A stretch of 64,000 nt of DNA from Symbiodinium natans. Its lineage: Eukaryota > Sar > Dinophyceae > Suessiales > Symbiodiniaceae. The stretch covers positions 115,314 through 179,313 of the forward strand of contig CAJNDS010000278.1 in NCBI GenBank assembly GCA_905221605.1, in the 5' to 3' direction. The notes below the pieces were generated by a model, which was not told where the DNA came from, did no database searches, and saw nothing but the letters and a program-made list of their open reading frames with translations. Positions within the stretch are counted from its first letter, which is position 1; each line of letters opens with the position of its first letter. This document shows, one piece after another, positions 1 through 13,143 of this stretch. Position numbers and translations under genes: made by a program.

Positions 1-921
1 AAACCCCTAAACCCCAAGTTAAACCAAAACCTACATTTTGAGACCCCCAAAAAAAGGCAAGGCTATGCGAGGGCTCAATGGGTGGGAGGGCTTGGGGTTC
101 GGGGGGATTGGGCTGTAGGATTGAACCTTCCACTGAACCTTGAAACCCCCCCCAACCTCTCCAATGCTGGAGCCCTAAAGCAGTGCTGTCGGGGCACTAC
201 CGCTCCTCGTGCGACGAGCAGATCAATAGCCCTGTTCACATCCTCAACTCAGATGTCTAACGCCAAAGCCTAAGCCTAAACCCTACCCCTGATTGATGGC
301 ATAGAACGCTCTTGGCTTTTAGGCCACTTCGCGATTCAGCTTACCGAAGCAGCAGCGGCCCTGAGATTTTGTCAAAAGCTCAGGGTTGAGGGTGTAGAGT
401 GTAGACCCTAAACCCTAGTGCGCATCGAAGCTTTTCTCACCATCGGGACACATATGGCTTGCATTGCCCAACGGCTGTACTCGGCGCTTCAACCTTGAAG
501 GTTCGTAGCTGTTTGACGCCAAGGGCTCGCCTTTCCCTTACCATACTTATTGCGAACCCTAAACCTCAAACCTGAAACCCTAACATCGAGCCGAGCATCC
601 CAGACACATTCGGCGAGTGCCTTTCTGGCTTGAGACTCACAGAAGCCCATGTCCTGCAGGGTCAAGGGTTTAGGGCGCAGGGTTCACGGTTTCGGGTTTA
701 GGGGGCTTACTGGGTGTATAAGTTGATCCGTGTTTAAGTCTAGCTGGAATAGAAATATCACTGGCCTTCCGACCCGAACGAAGGCGCAACTTTGGAATAT
801 TCCTCAATCCAGAATCGGAAATCCTGAGCCCCTAAACCCTAAAACCCCCTATGGAGGCCTTCAGATGGGCAATGTGGCCAGCCATGGCATCCTCGGCCAC
901 GGATGCTGTGGGGCACTCAGT

Positions 922-1000
922 AGGTTTAGGGTTTAGGGTTTAGGGTTTAGGGTTCAGGGTTCAGGGTTCAGGGTTCAGGGTTCAGGGTTCAGGGTTTCGG
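922..1000 (+). repeat. TTTAGGG block switching to TTCAGGG block
   Basis: About four perfect TTTAGGG copies are followed directly by about six TTCAGGG copies and then TTTCGGG. The variants sit in blocks and are not mixed, as expected if each variant spread by local slippage or by copying from a mutated template. Confidence 0.8.
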
Positions 1001-1499
1001 GTTTCGGCTTTAGGCCTCAACCCTACACCCTAAACCCGAATCGAAGACACGAAAGCCTAGACCTATGCTGAACTTGGAACCCTAGCAAGAATTATGAAAA
1101 ATTATCTGTTTCTTAGGAAGTATAATACCCAAAAATGGAATTATTCCTAAGACAACCCCGGGTGTAGGATGCTTGAAGGGCTTCAAAACTCTGAAAGCCA
1201 TACAGGCGAAGTCCAAACTTCAGCAGAAAAGACCTGGTGGTGGTGTAGAGGTGTTGCGGGCGTCACTCAAAGGGAGGGTGTACGGTGTAGGGTTTAGGGT
1301 TGAGGGTTTGGGGTTTAGGGCTAGGGGTCTGCCCTTATCCTTAATTAATCGGGATTAGAGTACGGGGGTACTAGAATCCCTATTCAGGACTGTTAGCATA
1401 AGGGGGAGCATCCCAAGTCATGGCAAGAAAAGTTCACAAAGTGAACCCCAGAAAGTTAACAGCAACGTCCCTGGCAAAAAAGAGATTCCGACACCAACC

Positions 1500-1850
1500 C
1501 TGCACCCCTAAAACCCTGAACCCCTAAACCCTAAACCCTGGGCATCCCTGAACCCCTAAGCCCCTCGGGCCTGGGCCCTTAAACCCCTAAAACCCTCAAA
1601 CCTGAAACCTCGGAAACCCTAGTACCCTGAAGCCTACACTCCTCAACCCCTGAACTCCTAAGCTCCTAAACCCCTGAACCCCTAAATCCCTAAACCCCTA
1701 ATCCCCTAAATCCCCAAACCCCTAAACCCCTAAAACCCCTAAATCCCTAAATCCCTAAACTCCTAAACCCCTACAGTCCTAAACCCCAAAAGTCCTAAAC
1801 TCCTAAACCCCTAAAAAACCCCCTACACCCCGAAACCCCTACAAACCCTT
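1500..1850 (-). repeat. Degenerate CCCCTAAA tract
   Basis: This is a near-continuous run of 7-9 bp units of the form CCCTAAA, CCCCTAAA, CCCTGAA and CCCTAAAT. The complement is a TTTAGGGG-like array. There is no coding signal. Confidence 0.75.
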
Positions 1851-1944
1851 CTCGCAAGCCCAGCTTCCTTCGCGGGGCCGGCACAGCGCTTCGGGGCTCC
1901 GGACGCGGTCACTGAGGACTTCCTTGCGATTTGTTTGTGGTTGC

Positions 1945-2115
1945 AGGGTTTGGGGCTTCGATTTTGGGGTTTGGGGTTGGAGGGTTTGGGGTTTAGGGTT
2001 TGGGGTTTGGGGTTTGGGGTTGGGGGTTGGGGGTTTGGGGCTTGGGGTTTGGGGTTTGGGATTTGGGGTGTAAGGTTGGGACTTTAGGCTTAGGGTTTAG
2101 GGTTTTGGTGTTGGG
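1945..2115 (+). repeat. TTTGGGG/TTTAGGG tract
   Basis: Units of GGTTTGGGG, GGTTGGGG and GGTTTAGGG run in the orientation opposite to the neighbouring CCCCTAAA tract, about 100 bp away. The strand is very G-rich and could form quadruplexes. Confidence 0.7.
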
Positions 2116-3143
2116 GGGGCTTCAAGACTTCGAGGTCTTTTTAAGGCGAAGACGAGCGTCTGGCTGGAGCCGGTTGGAGCCATGACAACCCGGATCTCTG
2201 TGCGATGAGAATCACAGGGAAACCTGCCAGAGTGAAGAGGCCTAAACCCTACGCCCTAAACCCTAAGCCCAAACAGCCGGGCAGCACCCCTACAGCACAT
2301 AGAAAGACAGAATCATCAGAATCATCATCGAGACACGAACAAGGATGACAATAGCTGCAAGAAGAGATCGTGAAGCACAAGCGTGAAAACCTGCTATCAA
2401 CATCTACCGCGCTCCGCTCTCTCCGAGCCAACCTCCAAGAGGAATCCCAAGATATGCAGTCCGGAACCCTAAACCCCAAGCCCCTAAACCCCCTAAGCCC
2501 CGAAACCCTAAACCCTAAACCCCTAAAATCCCGAAACCCTTGAAGCTGCGGAGATCGCCTCCCACAGAGGGCACACCTCAGTGGCTCCCCGGAGGCTTGT
2601 GGGTCTAGCGGGGTTTAGGGTGTAGGGTTTAGGGTTTAGGGTTCAGGGTTTTTTGGGGTGGGTGGTTGCTAAAGGTGGTTTTTGGGGAAGTTGTTTTTTG
2701 GCGGCTGAGGGGGTTTTAGGACTGAAGCCAATCATCTCCCGGAGAAGATAGAAGAATCTATCCTAAACCCTACCCCTAAACCCTAAACCCTGAACACCAA
2801 ACTCGGCCAGGGCGCTGGAGACAGGAAAGTCGAGACACTCAAGAGCGAGCGAGCTTGGCTTGAGCCCACGATAACCGTGCGGAGGCGGCAGTGGAGCTGT
2901 GAGGACATTGGGGACTTGGGGCTTAGGGGTTTAAGCTAAGGGCTTAAGGGTTTAGGGGTTTAGGGGTTTGGGGATGTAGGGGTTTAAGGGTTTAGGTTTT
3001 AGGGGGTTTAGGGGTTTCGGGGTGGTTAAGGGCTTATGGAGTTCTGGTCACTCAAGAAGCCCCTAAGCCCCAAGGGCCGAACCTTCAACTAAACGAAGCC
3101 CTAGGCCCTGCACCGGAAACCCTCGAAGTCACCACCGATGACC

Positions 3144-3213
3144 AACTTGAGCCCTAAACCCTAAACCCTAAACCCTAAACCCTAAACCCTAAACCCTAAA
3201 CCCTAAACCCTAA
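3144..3213 (-). repeat. Perfect (CCCTAAA)n, about 9-10 copies
   Basis: This is an uninterrupted 7-bp array, one of the cleanest interstitial telomere-type tracts in the window. It sits in unrelated sequence and is followed by GC-rich non-telomeric DNA. Confidence 0.9.
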
Positions 3214-6069
3214 TCCCAGTTCAAGCTCCCCGGCCGGCGTGGGGCAGCAGATGAACAGCCTTGGTGTAGGCTTGGGAGGTCTTTTAAAGGGCTTCGAGGG
3301 GTCTTCGGACAAAGGCCTCCTAACCCCACGACACCTTAAAAGGGCTTGGGGCCTTTAGGGGACTCCAAAACCTTGAACCGACTCATATCTCCTCTTGGAG
3401 GTGCCCTCCAAGGCGGCCGCTCGATGGGAAAGATCTTGGAGGGCGGAGGCTCATCCTCCAGGTTAGGGTTCGAATTTTGGGTCGGAATAATTTACCCATC
3501 GTATTGCCTTACGGTCCCTGTATAACCCCCAGAACCTTATTCTATGATCATTAAGGCCCCGATATTAGAGGTTCTTGGACTGCAGGGTTTGAGGGTTAGG
3601 GCTTGAGGGCTCCAGGGTTGTGAGGGGTTCCAGGGCTCGAGGTTTGGAGTTCGAGGCTTCAGGAGGTTATGAAGCCAAGGGCTGCCAGGGCTGTAGAGTT
3701 TCAGGGCTTTGAACCCCGCAAGACTCATTCCACCAAGCAGACCCCGGGGCCTAGAAAAGTACGACCCCCTCCCTGCTCAAACCCGCAAAAGCCTAAAACC
3801 CAACCCCCCCTCCCCCCAGTAAAACGCCTCCGAGGTGATGCTGGGCTGTCTGGCCGCCATCGCCTCCGAAGGGATGCAAGCTCGGAACCCCATGCGTTTC
3901 GGACATGGCTGTAGTGCAAAAACAATTAGAAGAAGAAGAAGAGGAAACAAAAAAAGAAGAAGAAGAACGTAAAATCGCTATTAAGTACTTGTTGGGGGTA
4001 TTTTGGGGCTCGCGCGCTCAGTGTATTCAAGTTTGGGCTTTTGGAAGTCTGCTTGTGGAGTTCAGGCTGTTGGGGTCTAAGGTTCGACAAGGGCCTTAGG
4101 CTGTGGCGATTTAGGGCTGAGGGTTTGGGAGTTATGGAAGGTCAGGTAAAGCCGGACACTGAAAGACAACACAATCACCAAAACAACGCCCAAACCAGAA
4201 ACCGCTATCTTAGAGAACAGCAAGACAAATCCCAAAAAGTCTGCAGCAAATCTGAGGGTTCAGGGCTTACAGTTTAGGGTTTGGGGCGAAGGTGGAGAGC
4301 CTCGGCACTGGCGACGCACGGCCAGCCCCTCTCTGAAAGCCGCACACGGCGTGTGGCGCGAGCAGGCCCTAAACCCTGTGATGTTGAGGGTTGAGGGTTT
4401 TCTGGGCTTTGGGGCTTTAGGCAACAAGTCTCTCACACCCTCAGCACGAAACTCGAAACTCTGAGCCTACTCTTAAACTCTCGCCTCGCGTTTCCCGGTT
4501 TTCCGCACCTGCTGCGACATTCGCAAGTGAAGCCGTTGGCTTTCCTCAGGGCCCACCCCGTTTTCCCAACTGAGGGCCCGGCTGTCTGATTTCGCCCCAG
4601 CATTTTCCGATTCGGTCCAGCAGGTTTCCGATGGTCGCGGCTTGACTTGACCGACACTGAAGCCCGACCCCTGAAATGCAAGATGCACCCTCACCTCAGG
4701 ACACCCGAAACCTGAAACCCGGAACCCCAAACCCCCAAACCCCCAAATCCTGAACCCCTAAACCCCTAAACCCTGCCCCAGGGCTGAACAAAGAAGCCTT
4801 TTTCATTCGGAGTGCAGAGACTGTCTATGACTTACTGGTTCTTAATAGGGAAATAGGGAAATTGTAAAGCGTTTAGGGCTTGGGGTTCAGGGTTTAGGGG
4901 TTGTGGTTCAGGAGGGTTCTTTGTGGGGAAATCTGAGGCGCCAAGTTTCCCGAATTCCCTATTGAGAGCTGGTAAGATGAGGCTTCTCTCATCCTTGGGT
5001 GCTTTGTAGATCCTGGCTTGGAGGAGTTCAGGGGTTCAGGGTTCAGAGGTTGCGGGCTTGGGGTTGTAAGGGTTAAGGTTCAGGGTTTTAGGGCTTAGGG
5101 TTCAGGGGGTGCTCGGAGAGGCCACGATGCAGAAGCTGCAAAGAACGTCGATCGACGAGGAGGTGACACCACACCGTCTGCTCAGCAGAGGGCGCAATCG
5201 CCCTCAGGCGTCTGACCCTAACACCTTTTTGCTACAGTCTCCCAACACCCGATGCTCTGCAACCGGCAAGTGTGTCGGCGCTATCCTATGTCCGAAACCC
5301 AACCCTCTAGATTCCCTAGATGGCCTCTATGCCCTGGATCATGAGCTCCGGCTTTTTCGAAGCCCTCTCCAACCCTCAAGGACCCAGGCGGCAGCTCACT
5401 GGCGACTCTCAGATTTTGAAGGTCTTTAAAGGAACCACCTGCATGCTCAGGGTTTCGGGTTCATAGGGTTTAGGTTTTTTAAGCCTATGGTTTAAGAAAG
5501 GCATTGTATGAGGCCTTGAGGGCTGAAGGTTCTCGGTTTGAGGTACATTTTTCCGGGCTATGGGGGGGGGGCCTTCGCATCGGGGGACGCGATTGCGCCG
5601 TCTAAAGGGTTAGGTGCTGCGTCTTCGCTTGAGCGTCGGCCTCTGGGCTTGTTGCAGCTCCCCCGAAAACACTCATAAGCCCTACAAAGCCCCTGAGCAC
5701 TCAAGGTCTAGGGTTGTAGGGGCTTCGGTTGTAGGGCTTAGTGCTTTGAGTTTTGGGGCCTAGGGGTCATCAGGTTGAAGAAGCAAAACACCACGACACC
5801 GACCACAAAGGAAGCATGGCAACCCCGAAACCTCTAGAGCACCAAAGTCCGATTCCAACACAAAGAGCAACCTACACCTACACTGCAAAGCTGGCTAAAC
5901 CCTAAACCCCAAAACGCCCCAACCCCCCCCCCCCCTTTCCTTAAAAAAAAAGCTTTCCAAATCTATACGTTAAAAAAATGCCGATCTCGTCCCCAAGAAG
6001 CAAAGAAGAAGACTGGACCTTGGAGGCCATGAGCTCCTCCGTCTCCTCGTCCTTTGCCCGGGTCCTGGC

Positions 6070-6250
6070 AGGGGTTCAGGGGTTCAGGGGTTCAGGGGTT
6101 GAGGGGTTCAGGGGTTTAGGGTTTAGGGTTTAGGGTTTAGGGTTTAGGGTTTAGGGTTTAGGGTTTAGGGTTTAGGGTTTAGGGTTTAGGGTTTAGGGTT
6201 TAGGGTTTAGGGTTTAGGGTTTAGGGGGTTTAGGGTTTAGGGTTTAGGGG
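6070..6250 (+). repeat. Longest telomere-type tract: TTCAGGGG then (TTTAGGG)n
   Basis: About five GGGGTTCA-type units are followed by roughly sixteen perfect TTTAGGG copies, then by units with an extra G. It is the longest pure telomeric array in the window and is internal to it. Confidence 0.92.
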
Positions 6251-8689
6251 GTGCATAAGGGTGCATAGGGTCGAGGCTTTGAGGTCTATAGCGTGTTGGG
6301 GCTTGGGGGGTTTGGGGGGCTTGGTGCGCCAAGATAGCCTACACAAACCTTTCCCCCCCCCCCCGAGCCTGAAACCTTCAGCCGCTCTCAAATGGCTGAG
6401 GCTGAAAAAGCCTCTCAGCTTAAACCCTCTTAAACCTTTGCATGCTTAGGGTTTCTGGTTTTGAGGTTTGTAACTTATGGGCTTTAGGGCTTATGGTTCA
6501 CAGGGAATTAGGGTTCAGGGCGTGAAGGCCTCTAGGGGTTTAGAGCTTCTTCGGTGGCCACCCCAAGCGGCCCCGAACACCCTGAACCCCAGGCCTTAAA
6601 GCGCCCTAAGCCCCCAAACCCTAAACTATCCCTAAACCCCTGAACCCCCTAAAGCCCCCCTAAACCTCGAGGGGCTCAGGGGTGGAAGCCCTGCAGCCGA
6701 CTCGGAAACCCGCCCGGCGCACTGGCAGCGCTGGAGCTGCGCCGCGTAGGGCGACGTCCGCATCTTCTCCAGGCCGATGGCGTCGCCTCTGTGGGGGGCT
6801 TTTGGGGTTGTGGTTCAAGGTAGAGCCCTAAACCCTAAACCCCACACCCTAAACCCTAAACCTCATACACCCTAAACTCGAGTAAATGCGTGAAAGCCCT
6901 ACTAACCCCAAACTCCCCAAAAGCCCTCCACAGGCACTCCAGAGCTTCAGGGCTTTGCGGCTTTTGGGCCTTAGGGGGTGAAAGGGTTCCCAAGTATTTT
7001 TTTAGGGCTAATGAGGATTACTAGGGTTACCTAAGTATTTTTAAGGGATAATTAGGATTACTAGGGTTACCTAGGCTTGCTAGGGTTATTCGGGTCATTT
7101 CGGATTGTGGTTGTTCGGGCTTCAGAGGGCAAGAAAGCTGTCAAGCTGCTAACGGCCCCCTGAGCCCGTAAACCTGAAACCTTGAACCCTAAAAGCCCAA
7201 CAGCCTCTCATCAAACCCTACCTCTAAGGGATTTCCCCCCCCCCTGAACCCTTGTAATTTCCAAAGACCCTTAAAAGGTTCTTAAGGGGGGGGGGGGGTC
7301 CAAGGGGGAGAGGTACCAAGGGAAGCTTAGGGAGCCTTATGGAGTAGTGGTTGCTAAAGAACACCCTACAACCCTAATAACCCCAATAACTAACCCTAAT
7401 AACCCTCATAACACTAATAAACCTACAAGCCCTAGTAACCCTAATAACTCTAGTAGCCCTAAGAACACCTAATAACCCTGGCCCTGCCTGCCACTTGCAC
7501 GCGGGTGCCAACCGGCTGCGGTGCCTGGCCCAAGCAAAGGCTTGGCGCTAGCGGGGATTTGGGCGCAGCACTTGAGGGTTCAGGCTTTAAGGGGCCCTTT
7601 TACGGGGCTTAGTTGGGTTGAGGTTGGAGAATGGCAGAGGGCTTTCTGGCTTAGGGGGTTTAGGGGAAGCCCCTGAGTAAAGGCCGCGGCTGCGTCCAAG
7701 GACCCTTTAGCTTGGTGGGGGGCCGGGGGGGCGGGGCGGAGCCGGGCAGGCTTTGCTCGACCATTGAGAAGCCCTTCAATTAGAATCCCTAAATTGTTCC
7801 TTAAGGAAGTAAGGGTTTAGAGTTTAGGGGCTAAAATCTTGACACCCTGCGACCAGCATGTGTGGCTTCGGGGCTAAACGCAAGCCCCGAACAGCACTGC
7901 CCTTTGGGTCATCCTTGCGATGGCCATCCAGTTGCCCTCTTTTAAGGAGCCTTTGGACCAATGTAGGGTTTTAGGGCTTAGCATTAAGGTCTTGTGGTTT
8001 TCGGGTTTAGGGCCGGGGTTTATAGGGTTTGGGGCTCTAAGAGGTGGAGGGCCCTGCAGTTGCCGCAGCTGTGAGACGTCGGCGCCCCTCACATCTTCGG
8101 GGGCAGCTTTCCGCAGGGATCTCACAGAAAGGCGGCGGAGCGGCGGCCGCCCCACCTGCTGAGGCTGCGAAGTCGGGGCTTAAGGGTTGAGGAGCTAGGG
8201 CCAGAAGCCCAGACTTTCAGGATGCATGGGTCCAAACCCTGTTTGGGTTCCGGGGCTCGCGATAAGGAGCTTCTATAAGTTTAAGTTTTTAAATCCTTCA
8301 TTTTCCCCTGTAAAACGTGGTTTGCAAATTCCTAAATTTTCATAAGCCCTATAAACACTAGACAACCTCTCAGCCCCCAAACCGGCTCCGAGGCACTCTG
8401 CACTTGCTCGGCGCGGACCCGGGGGTCGGCAGAGCTCCTTTGGTTCCAAGGGTCGAGGGCCGCAAGTCGCGGAGGGTTTCCGGGCACATAGGGCTTAGAG
8501 AAGGGGCTTCATGGTCTTTGATGCAGTTGGGAAGTCGGGGAATATTTTTGGGGCTGCGGGCTCTCTTTAAGGTCTCGGCAGAGATAGCTGAGCTGAACTA
8601 AGAATTCGGGTTTGGTAATGTAGGGCTGGTTGGGGAAATGCCCGCACTTTGGGGATCCACGCACAACCCCCCAAGCACGAAACCCTACC

Positions 8690-8815
8690 CTAAGCCCTCA
8701 ACCCTAAGCCCCAAACCCCAAACCCCAAAACCCCCCAAACCCCCCCGAACCCTAAACCCTAAACCCTAAACCCTAAACCCTAAACCCCCCAAACCCCAAA
8801 CCCTAAAACCCTGAC
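8690..8815 (-). repeat. CCCTAAA/CCCCAAA tract
   Basis: Mixed CCCTAAG, CCCCAAA and CCCCCCAAA units surround about five perfect CCCTAAA copies near 8,753-8,787. It is non-coding. Confidence 0.8.
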
Positions 8816-9834
8816 CCAGAGCGAGGCGAGGCGCACAGGCCACCAGCGCTGCGGGGCAGCCGCTGGGCCAAACCTCCGTCTGCTTCTTTGATTCTTTCGG
8901 GGTTCAGGGTTTAGGGTTGAGGGGTTTAGGAGTTTGGGGTTTAGGGTTTGGGATTTGGGGTTAGGGGTCTGCTGGGGCTCAGAGGCTTTGGGAGTTTAAC
9001 ACCCCCCCTAGACCCCTAAACCCCGTAAACCCCCCTAAGCCCCCTACACCCCCCAAACCATTCTGGGTTTGGGCGCCAGGGGATCGAGTTTACAGGGGGC
9101 CAAGGGCCCAGTATTGAAAGTGCTGGGCTTGAGGATCAGAGGGCTCAAAGGCTTAAGAGTTTGGGGCGGCATGGAGCCCCATGAGACCCGACAAAACCCT
9201 TCCAAAAAAAAAAAAAACACCTACACAGCCCTGCAGAAAAGTCCCCATGAAGCGCTGCGCGAGGGCCCCGTAGTAGGCCGCACTGCCCGGCGCGGCTGCG
9301 CCGTCCACGGGCGCGTCGTTGAGGCTCAGGCCGCCGGCTGGCGGCCTCCGTAGCCGCCCGCAACAAAGGGAGCCACCCACAACGAAGGGAAAACCAAGCA
9401 GTTCAGGGTTTAGGGATGAAAGTTCAACAACAGCAGCAATGCTTCAGATTTGGGAGCACCTAAAAAACCGTCTAGACCCAACGATTTCAAGCCCCAAGGA
9501 GCCCTGGCGGCAGGCTCAGGAGGAGGGGCTGGCCGCCCTCGGGGGCCGGCTGGGCGAGCCGGGCGATGCGCTGGACCTGTTGGCCGAAGGTCAGGCTCCA
9601 GGGTCTGGGGCTTAGGTTTTTTTGTTTAAGAATACTATTGCATGCTTGTATGACTATTATATGATTATCGGATTAGATGTTTCATGTCCATTATATAATA
9701 TTTGTAGTGTTGTATTCGAATATGATTACGTTTCTTATTTTGCTACACGGCTATACTGTTATAGCAATTTATCAAGCTATATTGCTGTATTGTTACATTG
9801 CTATATTGCAATATTCCGATTACACTCTTATACT

Positions 9835-10060
9835 CTTCTACTCTTATACACTTCTACTCTTCTACTCTTCCACTGTTCCACTCTTCCACTCTTCCACTCT
9901 TCCGCTCTTCCGCTCTTCTGCTCTTCTGCTCTTCCGCTCTTCCGCTCTGCCGCTCTTCCGCTCTTCCACTCTTCCACTCTTCCGCTCTTCCGCTCTTCCA
10001 CTCTTCCGCTCTTCCGCTCTTCTGCTCTTCTACTCTTCTACTCTTCTACTCTTATAGCAT
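9835..10060 (+). repeat. 9-bp minisatellite (CACTCTTCC/CGCTCTTCC)
   Basis: Roughly 22-25 tandem copies of a 9-bp unit with an A/G alternation (cactcttcc or cgctcttcc), flanked by AT-rich DNA that is unusual for this region (TATATTGC-like units). Because 9 is a multiple of 3, several frames stay open and give Leu/Phe/Ser-rich ORFs of up to 230 codons. I treat these as artefacts of the repeat and not as genes. Confidence 0.85.
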
Positions 10061-13000
10061 TAAATGATTATACGATTATACGATTGTATTGCTATATTAT
10101 CATACTGAGATTGCGCTACTTTTCTGTACGATTATGCTATTGTGTTATTGAATTATCGTCCTCTTGCACATTTACCCCAACCATGTTGGACCCTAAGCCC
10201 ATCGTGACTATTGCAGGGTCCTGTTACGTAGAGGTTGGGCCTCGTGTGGCTGTGCTTGGGGCAAAAAACTGCAGAGGGGTCCAAGGTGTTGCGGGTCTTG
10301 GGCTGTACAGGTAGGATGTTAAGTGGCTCTGGGCTGTAGAAGTGGCTCTGGGCTGTCGGGGATTGAGGTGAACCTGGCTTTGCAGTTCTGCAGTTCAGCA
10401 AGATGGCCTTGTAGCACATGAAGGGGATCCCCCCAGCTGTCATCGGCATTCCCATTTTAGAGTCTGCCAGGGCCACCGGCATCGAATGCAGCGGCAAGGA
10501 AGCCGGCATCTTGGCAGCAAGATGGCGCACGCCTATGCTGGCAAAGACACTACACGATGCTGGTTGCTAAGTAGCGTTCTCAAGCGCCGTCAGTCATGTA
10601 CAAGACAGGAGAGACTCTTGATCTGTCCGGGACCCAGGGACCCAAAGATAGTCTTAAAAAGTCTCACTCCGAACTCCTACGCTTCTCGACCTTGAGCCGA
10701 TCTTTGCAAGATGCTCCGGTCTCCACACTGGCCGTCCTGAAACTGAACACCCACTCTTGAACTCCTAAAGCTCTGAGCCATTTCAACTATTCAACGGAAA
10801 AAATCTCATTCCTGGGCCCAATTACAAATGCAGCCATCGGGTTACATTACAAATGCAGCCACAGGGTTCTACAGGGGTCCAGGCGCTTGGGGGCTGCATG
10901 GGTTTAGGCTGTCGGGCTTCTGTTTGGGGGGGCTCGAGGGCTTCGAGGGCTAAATTCAGGGTGTTAGCGCACGAAGCCTCAAAAGGCCAAAGGCCCCCCC
11001 CACCCTCCTCCAAGCAGTCCAACAGAGGCCCCCTGAAGGTGTCGAAGTGTTGGGTTTGGGATGGTTTGGGGTTTAGGGTTGAGAGTTGCCTGCCGTAGCA
11101 GCCATTCGCACTTCGCCGCGGCTTTCGCCGGCCATCGCTCCGTCTCGCGCTCCTCGTGGGAGTTTTGTTCGATTGGGGGGTGGGGTTAGGGTTTCAGATC
11201 CCTACACTAGGCTGAATCATAAGACCCCCAAAGCAAACTCCTGAATCCCCCAGACCTCTACAGCCCGCAAGCCCTAAAACCCTGAACCCTCGAAAGAACG
11301 AAATTCCTGGAACCCGAAAACACACAACATGGAAGTCCCTAGTCCCTGAAACCCTAAACCCTGAATTCTTCAAGTGTATGCATGGAAAAACCCCTGGGTG
11401 CCCAAACGCATAGGAGCCGGCAGAGGAGCTGGTTCACGCCTGTGGACAGCTCCGCCCAGTCCTGGCAGAGGCACGGGGAGTTGGGTTAGGGTTTAGGGTT
11501 TAGGGTCTAGGGTTTAGGGTTTAGGGTTCTGCTGAAGATTTTGAAGCCTTCGAGGTGTACGCCTGGAGTTGCCTCCCTGGCCCCCAAAAGGAAAAAAAAA
11601 AAACACGCAGTTCACGGCTCAGGTGTGAGAAGAAAAGGTAAATACAAAAAAGGAAAACACGACCCCTCAAGCCCCCCAAGAATATTTCCTTGCATAACTT
11701 ATATAAAGCCCGCCAACCTTGAGTTGCTCCCAAGCCCGTAAGCCCTTGAGGCCCAAAGAAGGTTGGGGCTCTTGCTCCCTTTCGCCAGGGCACACCGGCG
11801 TTGAACTTGAAGTGGTAGGGCAGAAGCTCCATCCTGGGCGAAGGAGCTTGCCACACAAGTTCGTCCCCTGCTCTCCAAAATCAGCACCCGCAACAAAATT
11901 TGCTGCAAGTAGACCATGTGCATCGTACCGTATCCTGCTTCTGCTGAGGGGCCATTTGTTGGGCGAGGGGATTGGGTCTCAGCCTTCTTCATGCCACAGG
12001 GGGGCAGACCCTGAAGCCTGAAACCTCCATCGGACTCTATCGCCCTCGAACACTTGAACAGTCCCCTGAAGCCCTCGAGACACAAGCCCACAATCCCCAA
12101 CTGAGCCTGGGTTTCGGGTTTAGGGTTGAAGGACTCAGGGTTTAGGGTTTAGGGTTGAAGAATTAGGGTTCCTAAAACCCTCAACCCTAAACCGCAAGGC
12201 GCTCAGCAGCGGGCACGTCCATGCCTCTGGTGGACCCCCTGGATTCGAGCTGCCTGGACGCTCAAAAGGGCTTCAGGGGAGATGCTTCAAGTGCTTAACC
12301 CAGGGCTAGGGGGCCGAAATGATGGGTCCTTCTGGGCCTGAACCCCAAACCCTAGGCCCCAAGTTGTGGACCACTAAGAAAAGACAAAAACAAGCCACAG
12401 GCGAGCGGCCCACCAAGACCTCCAAAAGTGACGACAGCCAGGAGTTTGGCCACGAGTGAACGATCGCGAACGCTTTCTAACGGTTTCTGACGCTGGCGAA
12501 CCCTTTTCAGTTCCAACACTAGTCAACGCTCGTGAGCGCTAAACGCACAGGTCCGGGTCAGCATCAGACCCCGCACGCGAAACTCCCAAGACGAGAACCC
12601 TTCGCCAAGGTTCGGGCGAAATGAAAGCGGATCTGAAACCCTAAGCCATATGAAAAGCACAAAACCCCAGAAAGCCCGGCCTCCTGTCCTCCTCGGGATA
12701 GCCGAGGAGCATCAGGTAGGCCGTCACCCCACAAGCCCTTCGGGGGCTCAAAGGGGTTCAGAAGAAGTCTGGGGGTTGGGGGTTTAAGGTTTGGGGTTTA
12801 GGGTTTAGGGTTAGGGTTTTGGGGGCTCAGGGGTTTTTTGGCCTGAAGCTCAAAACTTCCCAAAACCCTAAAGATCCCCCAGCGAGATTCGCAACCTTAA
12901 CAGTCCGCTAAGGCCTTAAACTTAGAGGCCCTCAAGCGGAGCGCTGCGCACCACAAACCTCTGCCCCTCATGCACACCAGCATCCTCAGCACCTTTAGGA

Positions 13001-13143
13001 CTTAGGGCTTAGGGCTCATGAAGTTTAACCATTGATGGGCAGTCCCAGAGAACACGAGATTCTTGCACCCACAACACCCTGAGCCCAACACAGGGTGGGA
13101 ACACTCATTGAAGGTGGGAGTACTTCATCCACTTGCCGCTATG

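Larger units (their letters stand above)
1..13143. repeat. Gene-poor region dense in degenerate telomere-like motifs
   Basis: TTTAGGG, TTTAGGGG, TTTGGGG, TTCAGGG and their complements recur every few tens to hundreds of bases, in both orientations, separated by short unrelated sequence. No ORF here is longer than about 130 codons except one made of a 9-bp minisatellite (9.8-10.1 kb), and none shows a recognisable domain. Homopolymer G and C runs are common. I see no gene in this stretch. The TTTAGGG motif is the Arabidopsis-type telomere repeat, also reported in dinoflagellates and chromerids. Whether this is a subtelomere or interspersed telomere-like DNA cannot be decided from the window, because no terminal array reaches its edge. 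Confidence 0.75.

Noticed and set aside
9622-10314. 230-codon plus-strand ORF rich in Leu/Phe/Ser
   Set aside because: It is produced by a 9-bp minisatellite; neighbouring frames give equivalent ORFs.
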